Of a DNA stretch of 36,338 bases, positions 19,516 through 31,798 are shown in pieces. The position numbers were made by a program, and so were the translations under genes. The notes under the pieces were generated by a model. That model was not told where the DNA came from. It was given only the letters and a program-made list of their open reading frames with translations, and did not search any database. The DNA is from Tieghemiomyces parasiticus (Eukaryota > Kickxellomycota > Dimargaritomycetes > Dimargaritales > Dimargaritaceae). The stretch is from NCBI GenBank assembly GCA_027575765.1, contig JANBPT010000428.1, positions 1-36,338 on the forward strand, in the 5' to 3' direction. Numbering within the stretch: position 1 is the stretch's first letter; every line of letters starts with the position of its first letter.

Positions 19516-22500
19516 ACTAGCTACGATACGAAGGATAAATGAAAGAAGGAGGCGAGCAAGTGTGCTAGAGGGTTTGGTATCGTGAGGCTTCTGTGGCTTT
19601 TAGCACAATGGGGGTGACGTGGGAAAGTGCCTAGCAGAGGGTCAAAAGTAGAGGATGGGGTTGTGCGACCGAGGCTACGTGGGGGGGGGGGGGTACTTAC
19701 TTTATAAGCCACCAGGGCGGCTGGGCCAGGGCCCGGTGTCTAGATTGCTACGCGCCTTTCCCTACCCTTGTCTCGTCTTTCTTTCCAGGCTGACCATGCC
19801 AGCGCGCGAGTGCGTGGGAATCCCCCTCCCTTTTCCTCCACCCTTGTCGGCCTCCAATTTACACAACCAGACCGCCTGTCCTCTTAGGACCAACGCAGGG
19901 TCTGTTAGGAACCCCTAATATGGCAGGGATTGGCTCAAGTAGAGCGGCTCTGGAGGCAGTGTACAGGGGATGGTGCTGCCCTGCGACTGAGAGCGGAGGC
20001 GCGATCCACCCGTTGCTACATTGCCTGCTCCGCTCCCCTCTATCAAGTAGGGAAGGGCAGAGTCTAGGGAGGGCAGCCTGACACATCTACAGTCCACCCT
20101 GGTGCCGATCCTTACACCACACCCATTTCTCCCCTCGCCCTGTTTTGTCTTTCGCTCGTGGAACATCCATCCTAAAGGAGGGAGTGGCGGAAGCCTGGCG
20201 ACTTATATGAGGGCACTAATGAGCATTGCAAGTAGATTCGAGGCCAATGAAAAAGGCAGGTTGTCGTGCAGCGGCCCGCCCCTACTTTATCGACTGAGCC
20301 GCGTCGCAGGTCGATCACTCTACCGCTCCTATTCAGGAGGTGTGACGAAGTTATGTGGTGTATACCATTGTCGTTCTTTGACAACCAACCACACCAACAA
20401 ATCACCGTCGTCCTACCCATCGGCTCTTCCTACTCGAGCACTAGGGGGCCATCACTCCATCCAGCGGTCCGTATTCTAAACTCCATCTTTTTTTAAAAAC
20501 CATGTCATTCTTCCCCACGTACACCGAATCCACTGGTGGTATCCAACCAGGTTAGGACACTCTTAGGCAAGGTTCTTAATGATATGGAGGTTCGGTATGA
20601 ATCATGATTTAACATTAGTATGGAACAGTACATCAGGACCCCTCCAGTGTAACGACGGAGGTGTAAACTTGGATTTAGAAGTACCCGGTAATAGACAGTG
20701 TACACCGACCCGATGTATCGACTCGGCAATGCAAACGCAACCAGTATGGCCTACAGAGCCGGTGGCTCACGATGGGACGCCAATATTTACTCTTTGCCCG
20801 TACCAGTGGTTCAGGGATATTGTGGTGCGTGGTTAAGGCCCGTCGGCTAAACCAATTCTCACTATTATATCGGATCAACAGACATCAGTGGCTGTATTGG
20901 CTTTAAACATAGCTGAAAGGGAAGTTTTAACAAAAGTAACGAGGTTAGGAGAAGCGAAGATCACGACGAATACAGCAGTGTTTTTTATGATACAGAAGCC
21001 ACGGGCCGGCAGTTAAACTACACATACCGCACCCACTCCGCCCTTATACCAGATAAGGAACTGCTGTGGGAGGGGGGGCAGCCCTAAATGACGGAGTAAA
21101 GCCAGCATGCCCTCTAGATGTGCCCGTTTCGGAGAGAGCAACCCCGTGCAAATAACCACTTAAGAAGGGCCATGCCGCGTCATGCTCTCTGTGGTCCATC
21201 TTGCTTTATCCCCAGTCTCCTTTGGCTGTCGTGGCAGCGACGATAAAGCGGGTTAGGTAGGATGTGATGCTGGGCAGGTCAGGTGAGTCGGATAGCGGCC
21301 GTCGGCGATCGCCGCTTGGTCGGTTCAAAGTGTGCATGGCGGTGTCAACTGGTCCAGTGTGAGATAAAGCCATGTCGCCTATATTTGTTGGCCAGTTGAT
21401 ACCTGATCAAGGCCTGTTTAGGAACAGAGTGGATTCGGCTACGAGCTGTTTTTGCAGCCGAGCCTAGGACTGAGGCGCAGTGGGGGGAGATGCGAGGGCG
21501 GCTGCAATAGATTTGCCAGTTGAGGATGATGCAGGTGAGCGGCCACAGATCGACGCTAGAAAAATAAAGGAGAAATGTAATTGTCTATAGTTGCCCTGGG
21601 GTTGGAAAGCTGGATAGGATGTAGAATAGAGGTTTGCCTGCAGGTGCGATGATGAGGGAGGGAAGGCAGCGCAAATGAAATTTTTTTTTAGGGAGTGCCT
21701 GTATCGGTGGGATAGATCGCCACCCCGGGGTTATTGCTGTCAAGGCTTCGGGCTACAGTATTTTATCAATGGTACAGTGTAGGATAATTCCTCTCCCGCG
21801 TCCGTACCGGTATGGAAATTAGATGTGGCGTACTCTACCCTCTCGCCCCTGATGGTCACTTCGTCTTGGTGATGGGAGGCGTCTTGTAGACATGTGCTTT
21901 AAAATGGAAGATATGGGTGCTCAGGAGATGGTCGCTGATTACGCTTGAAGATCAGATTCCTGGCAGCGTGAACAGCAGGGGATATATGGGCACGGTGGTG
22001 TCAATCACTTCGTCGTGACTGGTGTATATCTGTCCTTCTCTTACCCCTGGCGATTCGTGCGCGTTGGGACCTGGTCCAATGAGCACTAGGCTCATAGGTT
22101 CGTCGCCATTTACTATTGTCCCGCGTTTCAATTGACCTGATCGTGGCACAGCTTCCATACTATAGGCTGTGCAAGTCTAGTGGTGGGTCCAAAGTGTTAG
22201 TTATATATACCATGGTGGGTGGTGATCAGACTGCAGGGAATACAGCGACGCTGGTCACTGAATAGGTCCTTCATCATGACACCCGCCCTGAATTGGTGTG
22301 GTATTGGTGGCCGTGCGTTCGAATACTGCAATTTAGTGACGTACTAGGGTGTGCACACACATAATTGACTACATAAACTGGTTGCGGTAGCGTCGTAGCG
22401 GGGCTTTATTAAGGCACGTTAGGGAAACGGTCAGATGGGGCCGGCTTGGAAAGTGTTCCGTTGAGGATTTTTGGAATGAAGTCGGAATGCCAAGCCTCCC

Positions 22501-22921
22501 GGGGAACCAGCAGAATCGTTCCACTACCCTTGACCCAATGGCCGCGTCTAAGAGTAGCGTATTGGGCGCATGGGCGCGGGTGGCTAATTCTAATACAGCT
22601 TGCCCACACGGAGGCGGCCTAGTTTGCTTCGCCATAGACGTGTCGGGGAAAAGCAGCTGGGGACCCATGAGGCCTACGGCCCGTTGTAGCCCATTCCGCG
22701 AGCGTATCCTGCTCTGCCTACACTTTGACCATTCTTGTACTGTAACATCCACTTGACACCCAGGCTATTGCCACATTACCCATTTCTAATACCCGGGTCC
22801 ACCTATCATTCCACCGGCTGCCTGAAACCATACAGAATTGCCCTAACCACCAGCCTCTTCCTCTGCATCCTCTCATCGTTATATTCAAGCCGACTACGAC
22901 TTCCCAACTACGCGCAGCGCC
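19516..22921. other. 3.4-kb intergenic region, no supported gene
   Basis: It contains a run of 13 G at 19681-19693 next to the TATAAA of the small secreted-protein ORF. Several ORFs of 60-127 codons overlap on both strands (for example 22369-22752, minus) without motifs. A pyrimidine-rich stretch precedes the TAF1 start. No tRNA fold could be built. Confidence 0.35.
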
Positions 22922-25900
22922 ATGTCCTTCGCCAATTTTCTCTTTGGCAACATCGACGAGGAGGGCGAGCTCGAAGATTTTGATCTGGGCGACGATGTTC
23001 GGGCCACACTATGCCAGGCGACCGACGGACCACGTCGCCCAGGTCGACCGAACGGCCGGGCCATCCCAGGTGGCGGCATGCTGGGTGCCTTCCTCTCTGC
23101 TGCCGATTTAGGGGTCGCCGACGACCTGGCATCAGAGAGTGGGACCCTCGACACACGGCCCGCACCGTTGGCCTCTTCAGCGCTGTCTACCCCGCGCCTC
23201 CGGTCACCACTGGCTCCGAATTACCAAGATTTTGATGGCGACCTGGTGAAGCCCATGGATGACGCGGTCGATTTTGCCGATTTTGACGAGCTGGCCGACG
23301 ACGACGACGGAGCCGGGTTAATGAGCTCACCCCTGCCCGCACCCACCGACGGACTCCGGTCACAACCGTCTGAGTTGACTGCGGCCTTGACCGCCCCCGG
23401 ATCCGACTTTGACGTCGAGCCTGGGTCGACCAATCTACTCTCGGACGGACTAGATACCGACGATCTGGCTTCCGAGGCCGAGCCCACCGAACCCCGCTCG
23501 GATATCGATGACACTGACATCCCCGGCGGATTCATGGGGCTAGGGTTTGGCCTAGGAATGGGTATGGGTGACCTCCCCTTTGCAGCCCCACCCGCGTCCC
23601 TATTAGCCCGGACCCCACCACGCCCGCCACCACCCTCCACCGTCCCACCCATGTCAGCCACGCCCGCCCGCGTCGCAGATTACAACGACGATACTCTAGA
23701 GAATCTGTTCGGGTCGCCCAGCCTGGAAGCCGCCGATTCCGGATCCGCCCCACCAGTATCACCAACCGTACGGGGCATGGACGTGGACGAAGGATTGGTC
23801 ACGGCTTCGGAACCCCCACCTCCGACTTCTTCCCAACTCACGCTCCCCGCTTCCGGTCCGGGCGCGGTAGCCCCCGCTCAGCCCTCCCAACCCCCGACGG
23901 CGATCACCACCTTGCCGCTATACACGGCCCCGTCCACGGCTCCAGCCGACATCCGGACCCTGTATCCATCGTTTGAGCCGGACCGTATTCTCAATTTTAC
24001 CGAACTCTTTCGGCCGCGTGTTGAGCGAGTCAACCTACTCAAAAAGCGAAAACCAATGTCACCGCCCGAACCCGTCGTGCGCTTTGAACCAGATACCCGG
24101 GCAATGTTTGAGCACACGATTTTGTCGTCCCGACTACCAGATTCACCTCCGACGTTTTTGCGCCGACCGGCCCCGCGGCCACCCTCGTCCCAGTCGGACG
24201 GGGAATTCAGTCTGCTTGAGATCGGATCTAGCGAGGACGAAGGTGAAGGCGGAGGCGCCCCGGTTCCCTGGGCGACTGTGTGCGAGACTCTGGCTGCCGC
24301 TCGCTTCCCCGTGAATACGGATGTCTGGGATCGCCGGATCCAGTGGGATGGTGACGATACCAAACCGTTTGCCGAACCTGACGGGCTCACCTCCGCTTCC
24401 GAGCTGACCTCATCCGCCGCGGACCCGGTCTCACCGCAGCCTCTTGTCTACCACAACGAGGCCTTGGCGGACGGATCCTGGCTAGGATCGGTGATTTGGG
24501 ACGCTGACCGCGCGTTCCGTCCGTTTGACCAGTTGGCCCTGGATCTGAACGACACCCACATGCTCTTTGAACCCGTGCTAGTATCGGCCCACGAACGGGC
24601 GGCTAAGCGCCGCGCCCTGCGTGGCAACCAGGACCAGCTACAGCTGGCTGTGGCCGACGAAGCCGAACACCGTAAGCAACTGCAGCGGATTGACAAGTTC
24701 AACCTCTCCAACGACTTCTTCTACGCCGCCCTCCAGGAGGGTAAGGTGCAACGCGTGCGCCAGACCTTTGGCCAGCTCGACCTGCAGCATGCGGTCCCGG
24801 CGCAGCTGCTGCAGCCCCCACTCTACAAGACCCGGCTGCCCAAGTCCGAACTTCGCGCCTGGCACCGGCCCGCCCTGCGGTTCCCCGTAGGCGAAGATCT
24901 GACCTTCGCCAAACTGAAAGCCGGCAAGAAGAAGTACCGCCGCAAGCAAGGCGGGGAGGCCCTCAAGACCACCAAGGACCTTACGCTTAAGGATACCACC
25001 CCGTTCATCTTGCTCGAGTATGCGGAGGAGCACCCACCAATCGTGCCCAACGTGGGCATGGGCTCCCTGCTGCTTAACTACTACCGCAGACGCGACCCGG
25101 CCGATCAGCACGCGCCCACTGCCGAGGTGGGTGAGCCCTTCATCCTGGACCCGGCTGACGCCTCACCCTTTTTTAACTTTGGCAACGTGGAACCCGGTCA
25201 AACTGTGCAGACGCTCTACAACAACCTGGTCCGCGCCCCGTTATTTCGGCACCGCCCGCGGCCCAGCGACTTTTTGCTGGTCCGCGCTGTGTATAAGGGT
25301 CACGCCCGGTATTACCTGCGCGAACTGCCCTACCTCTTCGCGGTCGGCCAGACCTACCCGATGCAGGAAGTCCCGGGGCCGCACTCACGCAAGGTGACCA
25401 ATACCATCAAGAATCGTCTACAGGTCATCGCGTTCCGCCTTCTGCACCGTAACCCGTATCACCGGCTGCACATGAGCACGGTGGCCAAGTATTTCCCGGA
25501 ATACCCGGACACCCACATCCGCATGCGCCTCAAGGAGTTTATGGAGTTCCAACGGAAGGGGAGCAACAGCGGGTTCTGGAAACTAAAACCGTCGGTCCCG
25601 CTCCCGGCCGAGGAGGATATCCGTAAGATCCTCACCCCCGAAATGATGTGCCTCTATGAGAGCATGCTGGTCGGCGAATGCCACCTCCGAGATGCTGGGT
25701 ACGCCGGGGGCGGTGACGGTCCCGCGGGCGCCGCCGACGACGGTGACGAGACGGAAGAGTCCAAGTTATCCACCGAAGAACAGCTGGCCCCGTGGATCAC
25801 CACCCGCAATTTCATCAACGCCATCCAAGGCAAGGCCATGCTAAAGCTATACGGCCAAGGTGACCCGACGGGCCGCGGCGAAGGCTTCAGCTTTATTCGA

Positions 25901-27128
25901 GTTTCCATGAAGGATATTTTCCTGCGGGCCGGCGAGACTGCCGAGGAGAAACTGGCCGAGATTGAGGCCCGGCCCAAGAGCGCTCACCGGTACAACGTGG
26001 CCGAGCAGCAGCAAATTTATCGCGAGGAGATTATCCGCATTTGGAACGCCCAGTTCAGGTCTCTGAGTAATCCGCAGGAGCCCGAGCTCACCGACAATGA
26101 CGACGATGACAACGACCCCAGGGAGACGGTACCTACGCCCGGCCGACCCGTTACTTCCCATTCGCTAGTGAGTACGGGTCCCAGCCGTGCGACGTCACCT
26201 ACCCCATCCATGGATCGATCGTCTGTCATGGACCTCGACGACGAGCCCGGGAACGTGCCGTCCCGCGTGGGCTACGTGGCACCCCACCAGCGCAAGATGC
26301 TGGTCATCCGTCGCTACGTAAGTTGCTAAGGCTGGGTATGGCAGATAGGACGTCGTGTACTTTTGAGTTCTAGGAGATTTACGACGCCAATGGCCACGAA
26401 TTGGCGGGTAGCCGAGGAATGGTTCTGTGCATCACTGTGAGTGGAGACCACTGACATATGTCGCTAATTCTAACTCACTCATTACCTTTACTTCGCTCCT
26501 TTCCTGCTCTGCTAACCTGTCCATATATTTTTTTTGATTTTTTTTTTCACAGGCCCGTTCGGCTACCACCGGGGAGCTGACTTGGCAGACTGAAGTGCTC
26601 CGGGACGTGGCGGTCATCAACGCCTATCTCCGACAGCGCGCCCTGATTGAGTCGGACACGGCCGTCGCCGCCTCCCGCGGCACCGAGCCGGCCCTGGTTA
26701 GCCTGGACGAGACCCAACGCCCGGCTGCCCTCAAACGACGCACCCAGAACCAACTCCAGGCCCTACGTACTCGTCGCGACAAAAAACTCGCCCGCGAACG
26801 GGCCCGCGAGGCCCAGCACATGACCACCCTGTCACTGCCCCAGCAGAGCAAGCCTAAGAAGGAGACTATCGTAAGTAGCAGCGCCGAGTGGCTTGAATGT
26901 GTGGAGTGGGCGCGCTGGCGAGCCCCGCGCGGAGGTTGTGAACCCTACCTGGTGGCAAGGGCCTAGTCTAACATTGTTGCCCACATTTTATCTGCTTATC
27001 TATACTATCCTCATCCCTCCCTCTTTTAGCGCCGCTGCGGCAACTGTGGTCAGTTGGGCCATATGAAAACCAACCGCAAGTGCCCCAAGTTTGACGAAAT
27101 GATGGCTGGGACCCTGTTCAACAAATGA
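22922..27128 (+). CDS. TAF1: TFIID subunit TAF1 (TAF250/TAF145 type), 1291 aa, 4 exons
   Basis: Exons are 22922-26317, 26374-26436, 26553-26870 and 27030-27128; introns of 56, 116 and 159 bp are all phase 0. The start 'MSFANFLFGNIDEEGELEDF' matches the TAF1 N terminus, which contacts TBP. Residues about 20-350 are acidic and Pro/Ser-rich. The DUF3591 core runs from about Trp647 ('AWHRPALRF') through 'EMMCLYESMLVGECHLRDAGY' (from 908) to 'APWITTRNF' (956) and 'GDPTGRGEGFSF' (980-991). Exons 2-3 carry a basic helical region ('LRDVAVINAYLRQR'). The last exon encodes a CX2CX4HX6C zinc knuckle ('CGNCGQLGHMKTNRKC') and stops soon after. There is no bromodomain, as in yeasts. The protein scaffolds TFIID at core promoters. 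Confidence 0.93.
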
Positions 27129-28066
27129 CGCGTATGCATCTCTCAAGGGATAGAAACGTTGGTGGCTGTGGTTCCTACATAAACACTTGTACAGACCCAG
27201 AGGAGCCGTGTACGTCATACTGGATGAGGACGGTAAGCCCCCGTCTAAGCATTGGAACCGGGCTGGGGCCTTAAGCCATCTCCCGTTTTGACAGATATGG
27301 GTGATGGTGGAACTTTAGTGGATCGTCCCAATGGGCTGTAAGGGACACAGTAAAGGGTGCCGTAAGGGTCCAGATGAAGGGAGGGGTCAAAACTGCGGTT
27401 TAGCCAAGCCCGCTATTAGCTACTTGGAATGTAGTTCTAAAGCTGGAAGACTGTAAGGGCTTTTGCCGCGTTTCGTGGTAAGGGCTTGTTCGTTATAAAT
27501 TTGCCCGATACGCTAACAAATGGCACGGGGTATGTACCCCTTGACAGTGAATATTTACCCCAAGCTTAGTACATCGCGACGACCCAGTGGCATACGTGCC
27601 GCCTTAACCGTCAGGACTAGGCAGCATGGAAGTGGCCTGAGGTATCGAACGAATAGCCTTGCAACCCCAGTTTTTAAAGTGGCGCAGGCATTAAACATCT
27701 GATGCGAAACCAGGTGGTGGTCAGAGTACATCCACCGTGGCCGAAAGTTACACGTCGCCGTCTAGTGACAGCATTGTCCTTCTTTTTTTTTTGATCGTTT
27801 TTTTGGACAATCCACCCTCGGGCTTTTAATATATTTTTTTGTTTTGGTGGTAACTCCCGCCTATGACAGGGCAATTCACAGTTACTACACCCCGGAATCC
27901 GGCAAGGTCACAAGTATCACGTCGGCACTCAGGTCATGACTACCCTGTACTGACTCTCATAATCGCATTTTGGCTTACCCACCAGCCGCGAAATCCCCTG
28001 GCGTTGACACCACTTCCCTTCACGCGAACCGACACCCACTACTCTTTCCCTTGCACGATCACCGCC
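27129..28066. other. Intergenic region with possible spliced 3' exons
   Basis: Directly after TAF1, 27195-27232 (after TACAG, before GTAAGC) and 27295-27341 (after TTTGACAG) can be joined into an open frame ending in TAA, 'VYVILDED' followed by a Gly/Asp-rich tail, but no in-frame link to TAF1 exists. T-rich tracts occur at 27781-27845. Nothing else is supported. Confidence 0.3.
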
Positions 28067-29643
28067 ATGAAGAAATCAGGCGACGTTGACACGTCCATTA
28101 ACTGGGCACATTTCTTCGGAGGCGGGTAAGTCACTTGGCTCTTGAAAGCCACTTGTGCTGGTTGGGAGCATGTCGTAATCGTCCAAACAGCGCGGCGGGT
28201 GGTTTGCGCCTGGACCGTGCGTTCGTAATGTTACCACACCAACACTTGTCCACAGCATAAGGGGGTCGTTCTTTTCCCGAGCGGACGGCTAACCTACGGC
28301 TACCCTGTCCGCTCACTGTCACCTTACTTATTTGACCCGTGTCACTATTGGTCACGTAAACTAACAGCATCGGCGGAACGGTCGGAGCCGTCCTAACCTG
28401 TCCACTCGAAGTTGTTAAGACCCGCCTTCAGGTACGTGACCATCCAGCCGAGGCGTCTAGCGCCTCCTCAGTAGCCCGGTTCCCTGAATGATCAACCTAA
28501 ACTGAACTCCGGACTGTTACCGAGCGTGAGCTTAAAATACTAACCGATCTTCGCTTTTCTGACTACTCCGTTACAACCCCCCCACTTCTCCCGCGTTACG
28601 CCATCTTACACAGTCCTCTGACTACCGTCGCCGAGAACTTGCCTTGCTCAAATCCACCCGGCCCCAGCAAACCACCCTCGCAGCGCGGCTCGCCCAGCCG
28701 GTACAAATGACCTTCGGTGTCATCCACAAGGTTTACACCGCCGAGGGCATCGCGGGCCTCTTTCGGGGTATCGGGCCCAATCTCGTGGGAGTCATTCCGT
28801 CGCGGGCCATTTCTTTCGCCACCTACGGTAACGCCAAGCGAATCTATACTGAGCTCAATGGCCACCATGAAACCGCACTCATTCACCTGTCAGCCGCAGC
28901 CACCGCTGGGGTCGTTACGGCCACGGCGACGAACCCGATCTGGCTGGTTAAAACGCGGATGCAGTTGCAAAGTAGCCAGCACGGGGACGGGAACCGGTAT
29001 CGGAACAGCCTACATTGTCTCTACCGCGTCGCCCGGGAAGAAGGACTGCGGGGACTGTATAAGGGCCTATCGGCGTCCTACCTCGGTAAGTCTGTTCCCT
29101 GGGTTCTGTGGCTTGAGGCTGAATATATCTCTCTACCGCTGCCGACGTCAGCACGCTAACCCAAATCCATTGTAAACCAACTTCACTCCTTCATCCGAAC
29201 CCCGGTATCAACAATTAGGCGTCACGGAGTCCGCAATTCAGTGGGTTATCTACGAACAACTCAAAGTGATGATTCGCGAACGCAAGACTCGGCGTCTTGA
29301 GGCCCTCGGCAATACTACCACCGCCACTACCATACACAACCCCACCAGGACGAGCAAAGATTGGATGGAATACTTTGGCGCCGCGGGGTCGGCTAAACTT
29401 CTAGCAGCAGTCATCACTTACCCCCACGAAGTCCTCCGGACGCGGTTGCGCCAGGCCCCACCTGGTGGGGTAGGTGCTGCACCGTATAAGGGCATTGTCG
29501 ACTGTTTTACAACCATCTTGCGGTACGAGGGCGTCACCGCATTATATGGCGGCATGACTGCCCACCTATTGCGGACGGTGCCGAATGCTGCAATCATGTT
29601 TTTCTGTTACGAGTTTGTGGTTCAGAAGTTCTCCCCGGAGTGA
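28067..29643 (+). CDS. RIM2: Mitochondrial pyrimidine nucleotide carrier (RIM2 / SLC25A33-36 type), 339 aa, 4 exons
   Basis: Exons are 28067-28125, 28368-28431, 28614-29085 and 29219-29643; introns of 242, 182 and 133 bp. All three carrier repeats show the PX[DE]XX[KR] signature or a close form: 'PLEVVKTRLQ' (from 32), 'NPIWLVKTRMQ' (148) and 'YPHEVLRTRLR' (266). The second-repeat Pro-Ile-Trp and third-repeat His-Glu variants are typical of RIM2 and SLC25A33/36, as are 'GGIGGTVGAVLTCPLE' and 'YLGVTESAIQW', which are restored only by splicing. The family exchanges pyrimidine (deoxy)nucleotides across the inner mitochondrial membrane and in yeast supports mtDNA maintenance and iron use. AATAAA follows 42 bp after the stop. 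Confidence 0.92.
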
Positions 29644-29685
29644 ATATGAGAGAAGGGAACGAGGACCGTTATGTCATGTGGGCCG

Positions 29686-29691
29686 AATAAA
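29686..29691 (+). terminator. AATAAA poly(A) signal of the RIM2-like gene
   Basis: AATAAA begins 42 bp after the TGA stop, in the 196-bp gap between two convergent genes. Confidence 0.5.
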
Positions 29692-29787
29692 ACGAATTTA
29701 ATACTGTAAGTCTCGCCGATATGTCTGCCAGTAGATCAGCCGTCGTTTGCGGCTTGTACACGATCAACTCAGAACACGCTGGTGGAG

Positions 29788-29793
29788 TTTATT
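29788..29793 (-). terminator. AATAAA poly(A) signal of the GH81-like gene
   Basis: The minus strand reads AATAAA 46 bp beyond the TAG stop of the GH81-like ORF. Confidence 0.5.
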
Positions 29794-29839
29794 TGGAACG
29801 CATGTCTAAACTCATTGACGGCCACCGGGATAAGAACGC

Positions 29840-31798
29840 CTACCGTGCAGCTGGGGACCAGCCGACTAGCCCGGATCCGATGTAATAGGCCACCGCCTCC
29901 AGCTGCATCCGTAGCGGTATCTGCACCGCATACGCCACCGCGTAGATCCCATCGTTCAACACGTCGTACCGCGCTACGAAGTCCTCATCAGCCAGGTCCA
30001 TCGCCGCCCGCATACTCACGGGGAATACCTCCTCATTTACCCCGCCCAGCCTCTGGTACCACCCACCTATGGCTGTATAGTACACCTGCAATCCGTAAAG
30101 CGTCAGAACCGACCCAGTAACACTACGGGGGTCGAGGCCATAAGGCTGCTGCGGCGGCTTCGGACAGCGGGCCGTGTTATCAGGCGACATAACGTGCCAA
30201 TTGTAAGGATCGAAATTGAAGGAGCCATCACCACCAGCGTCTAAGGGTGGGTGCTGTAGATTGGCGTGGACGAGATCAGGGGAATAGAGACGCCAACGGA
30301 GGTAAGGCGGCAAGGCAGCCGATGACCACTGTTCAAATACGGCGAAATGGGCGGCGGCGTCCTGGCAGTAATCAACATCGTCGTGGCAGCTGAGTCCAAC
30401 TGCCAACACCAGGAGACTCAGGTGGCCGGGCGAGACTGTGCTGTCGGGCCAGGTGCCAGCCTGGTTGAGGCTATCGTCAATGAGCTGACGGCAGGCGTCG
30501 ATGACTGTCTCCCATGCAGGTGGTGGGCGTCGGGGGCTAGGCGGAGGTGCGTCGTTTCCCTGGTTGACTGCAGTCAACATACCCTGCGGTGCCTCATCAT
30601 GGTAGTCCATCAGAAGTTCAAAGCAGCGACGGTATACTTCAGGACCCTGGGTCCACAGTTCCGGCTCGATCGCACGAAGGCTGGCTAGTGTCTCGAAAAC
30701 CTGACGCTTTAAATCGCGAGTGCCTTGCTCACCCCCCGTCCAGAGTAAGCTGTCTGGCGCATAGACCCAGTGCTGGCCCACCACGGCTACCATGTCACCT
30801 TTGGAAGACTGGTAACCCGGTATGCCATTCCAGGCCTGTTTTGTTAGATATCGGGCGTAATGTGGGTGGACCAGCATGAGTAGTTCGGGTACTTGAGGGC
30901 TAGTTTCGCAGCGGCCCGTGAGGATGCGAGTATCGTACCGGTGTTCCATAACGGTCTGGTCGTCAGAGCGACTACTACGGAAACGGACCGCCACCGGGTA
31001 GGCGCGTGCATGGCGATCGAGGAGAACCGAGAGGTGGCTATTTGTACCACCGCTTGGCGAGGGGGGAAGGTAGGCGACACGCACCACACTTAATCTAGCA
31101 CGGCCATCCAGCGTAATTGTGCTGCCCTGGACAGTGGCTGGGATGGGTAATCCGTCGGCAGCGAAATGAAATATCATCCATTCCTCCCCGGTTTCTAACG
31201 TGACGAGAGTAAACGTGGGCGTCGGGATGCTATAGGCAATACCAACGGAGGTCTTCAACGATAGGATAGCATTGTCCAGCTCCCAGGTTAGGTACGGCGA
31301 CCCCTTAACCAGGGGGACTCGGACCACCGGTGGCGATGTGGTAGGTCCCGTGGCCTTCTGGCGGTGACGATAGAGTACCACGGCGTAGTTAACGAGGAGG
31401 GCCGATTCCAACGGATACTGAGTTTTATACCATTGCAGCGTAGTAGGGCTGAGGACGCCGATGGCCGCACTAGCGGGGTCATAGCGTCGGCCATAGGTGA
31501 CTGGAGCGCCCGCAAAGGTAGCCGACCAGGTGTGATGGCGAGCTAGCCAGTCGGTCGTAGATTCCTTGCACTGGTTACTGTCTGGAGTGTGCTGGAAGTG
31601 ATAACTAAATTCCATGAAATTCCGTGTAAGTAGTGTGTGGTAGGGATCAAGTGTAGCTTGATAGTCGACTGTGGCAGGCAGGGGGCCACGGTATAATGTT
31701 GTCGGGCTGAGTGTGCGCAATGTGCTAGATGGTCGGATGATCACAAGTGCAAGGCTCAAGACCCAGATTCGGAAAACAGCACTCTTCGGGGAAAACAT
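29840..31798 (-). CDS. Secreted GH81-related protein without a visible catalytic motif, 652 aa
   Basis: An uninterrupted ORF from ATG 31798. Residues 1-27 look like a signal peptide ('FRIWVLSLALVII'). Residues about 30-350 resemble the N-terminal beta-sandwich of family 81 endo-1,3-beta-glucanases: 'VPLVKGSPYLTWELDNA' (161-177), 'SVGIAYSI', 'LLMLVHPHY' (306-314) and 'SKGDMVAVVGQHWVY' (332-346). In true GH81 enzymes the C-terminal helical domain carries the catalytic Glu residues in a conserved stretch with an Asn-Asp-His-His-Phe-His-like motif. I find no such stretch in 350-652, although two Cys-containing and Trp/Tyr-rich segments are present. It could be a non-enzymatic wall-binding relative, a divergent enzyme or a decaying gene. 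A TATATA lies 175 bp upstream. Confidence 0.6.
   Translation of the reverse strand: MFSPKSAVFRIWVLSLALVIIRPSSTLRTLSPTTLYRGPLPATVDYQATLDPYHTLLTRNFMEFSYHFQHTPDSNQCKESTTDWLARHHTWSATFAGAPVTYGRRYDPASAAIGVLSPTTLQWYKTQYPLESALLVNYAVVLYRHRQKATGPTTSPPVVRVPLVKGSPYLTWELDNAILSLKTSVGIAYSIPTPTFTLVTLETGEEWMIFHFAADGLPIPATVQGSTITLDGRARLSVVRVAYLPPSPSGGTNSHLSVLLDRHARAYPVAVRFRSSRSDDQTVMEHRYDTRILTGRCETSPQVPELLMLVHPHYARYLTKQAWNGIPGYQSSKGDMVAVVGQHWVYAPDSLLWTGGEQGTRDLKRQVFETLASLRAIEPELWTQGPEVYRRCFELLMDYHDEAPQGMLTAVNQGNDAPPPSPRRPPPAWETVIDACRQLIDDSLNQAGTWPDSTVSPGHLSLLVLAVGLSCHDDVDYCQDAAAHFAVFEQWSSAALPPYLRWRLYSPDLVHANLQHPPLDAGGDGSFNFDPYNWHVMSPDNTARCPKPPQQPYGLDPRSVTGSVLTLYGLQVYYTAIGGWYQRLGGVNEEVFPVSMRAAMDLADEDFVARYDVLNDGIYAVAYAVQIPLRMQLEAVAYYIGSGLVGWSPAAR

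Noticed and set aside
20260..20335. tRNA-like words (GGTAGAG and TCGA loops) on the minus strand
   Set aside because: No cloverleaf with a 7-bp acceptor stem could be built.
22369..22752. 127-codon minus-strand ORF upstream of TAF1
   Set aside because: No motif, no paralogue in the window, and overlapping ORFs on both strands of similar size; most likely chance in GC-rich DNA.
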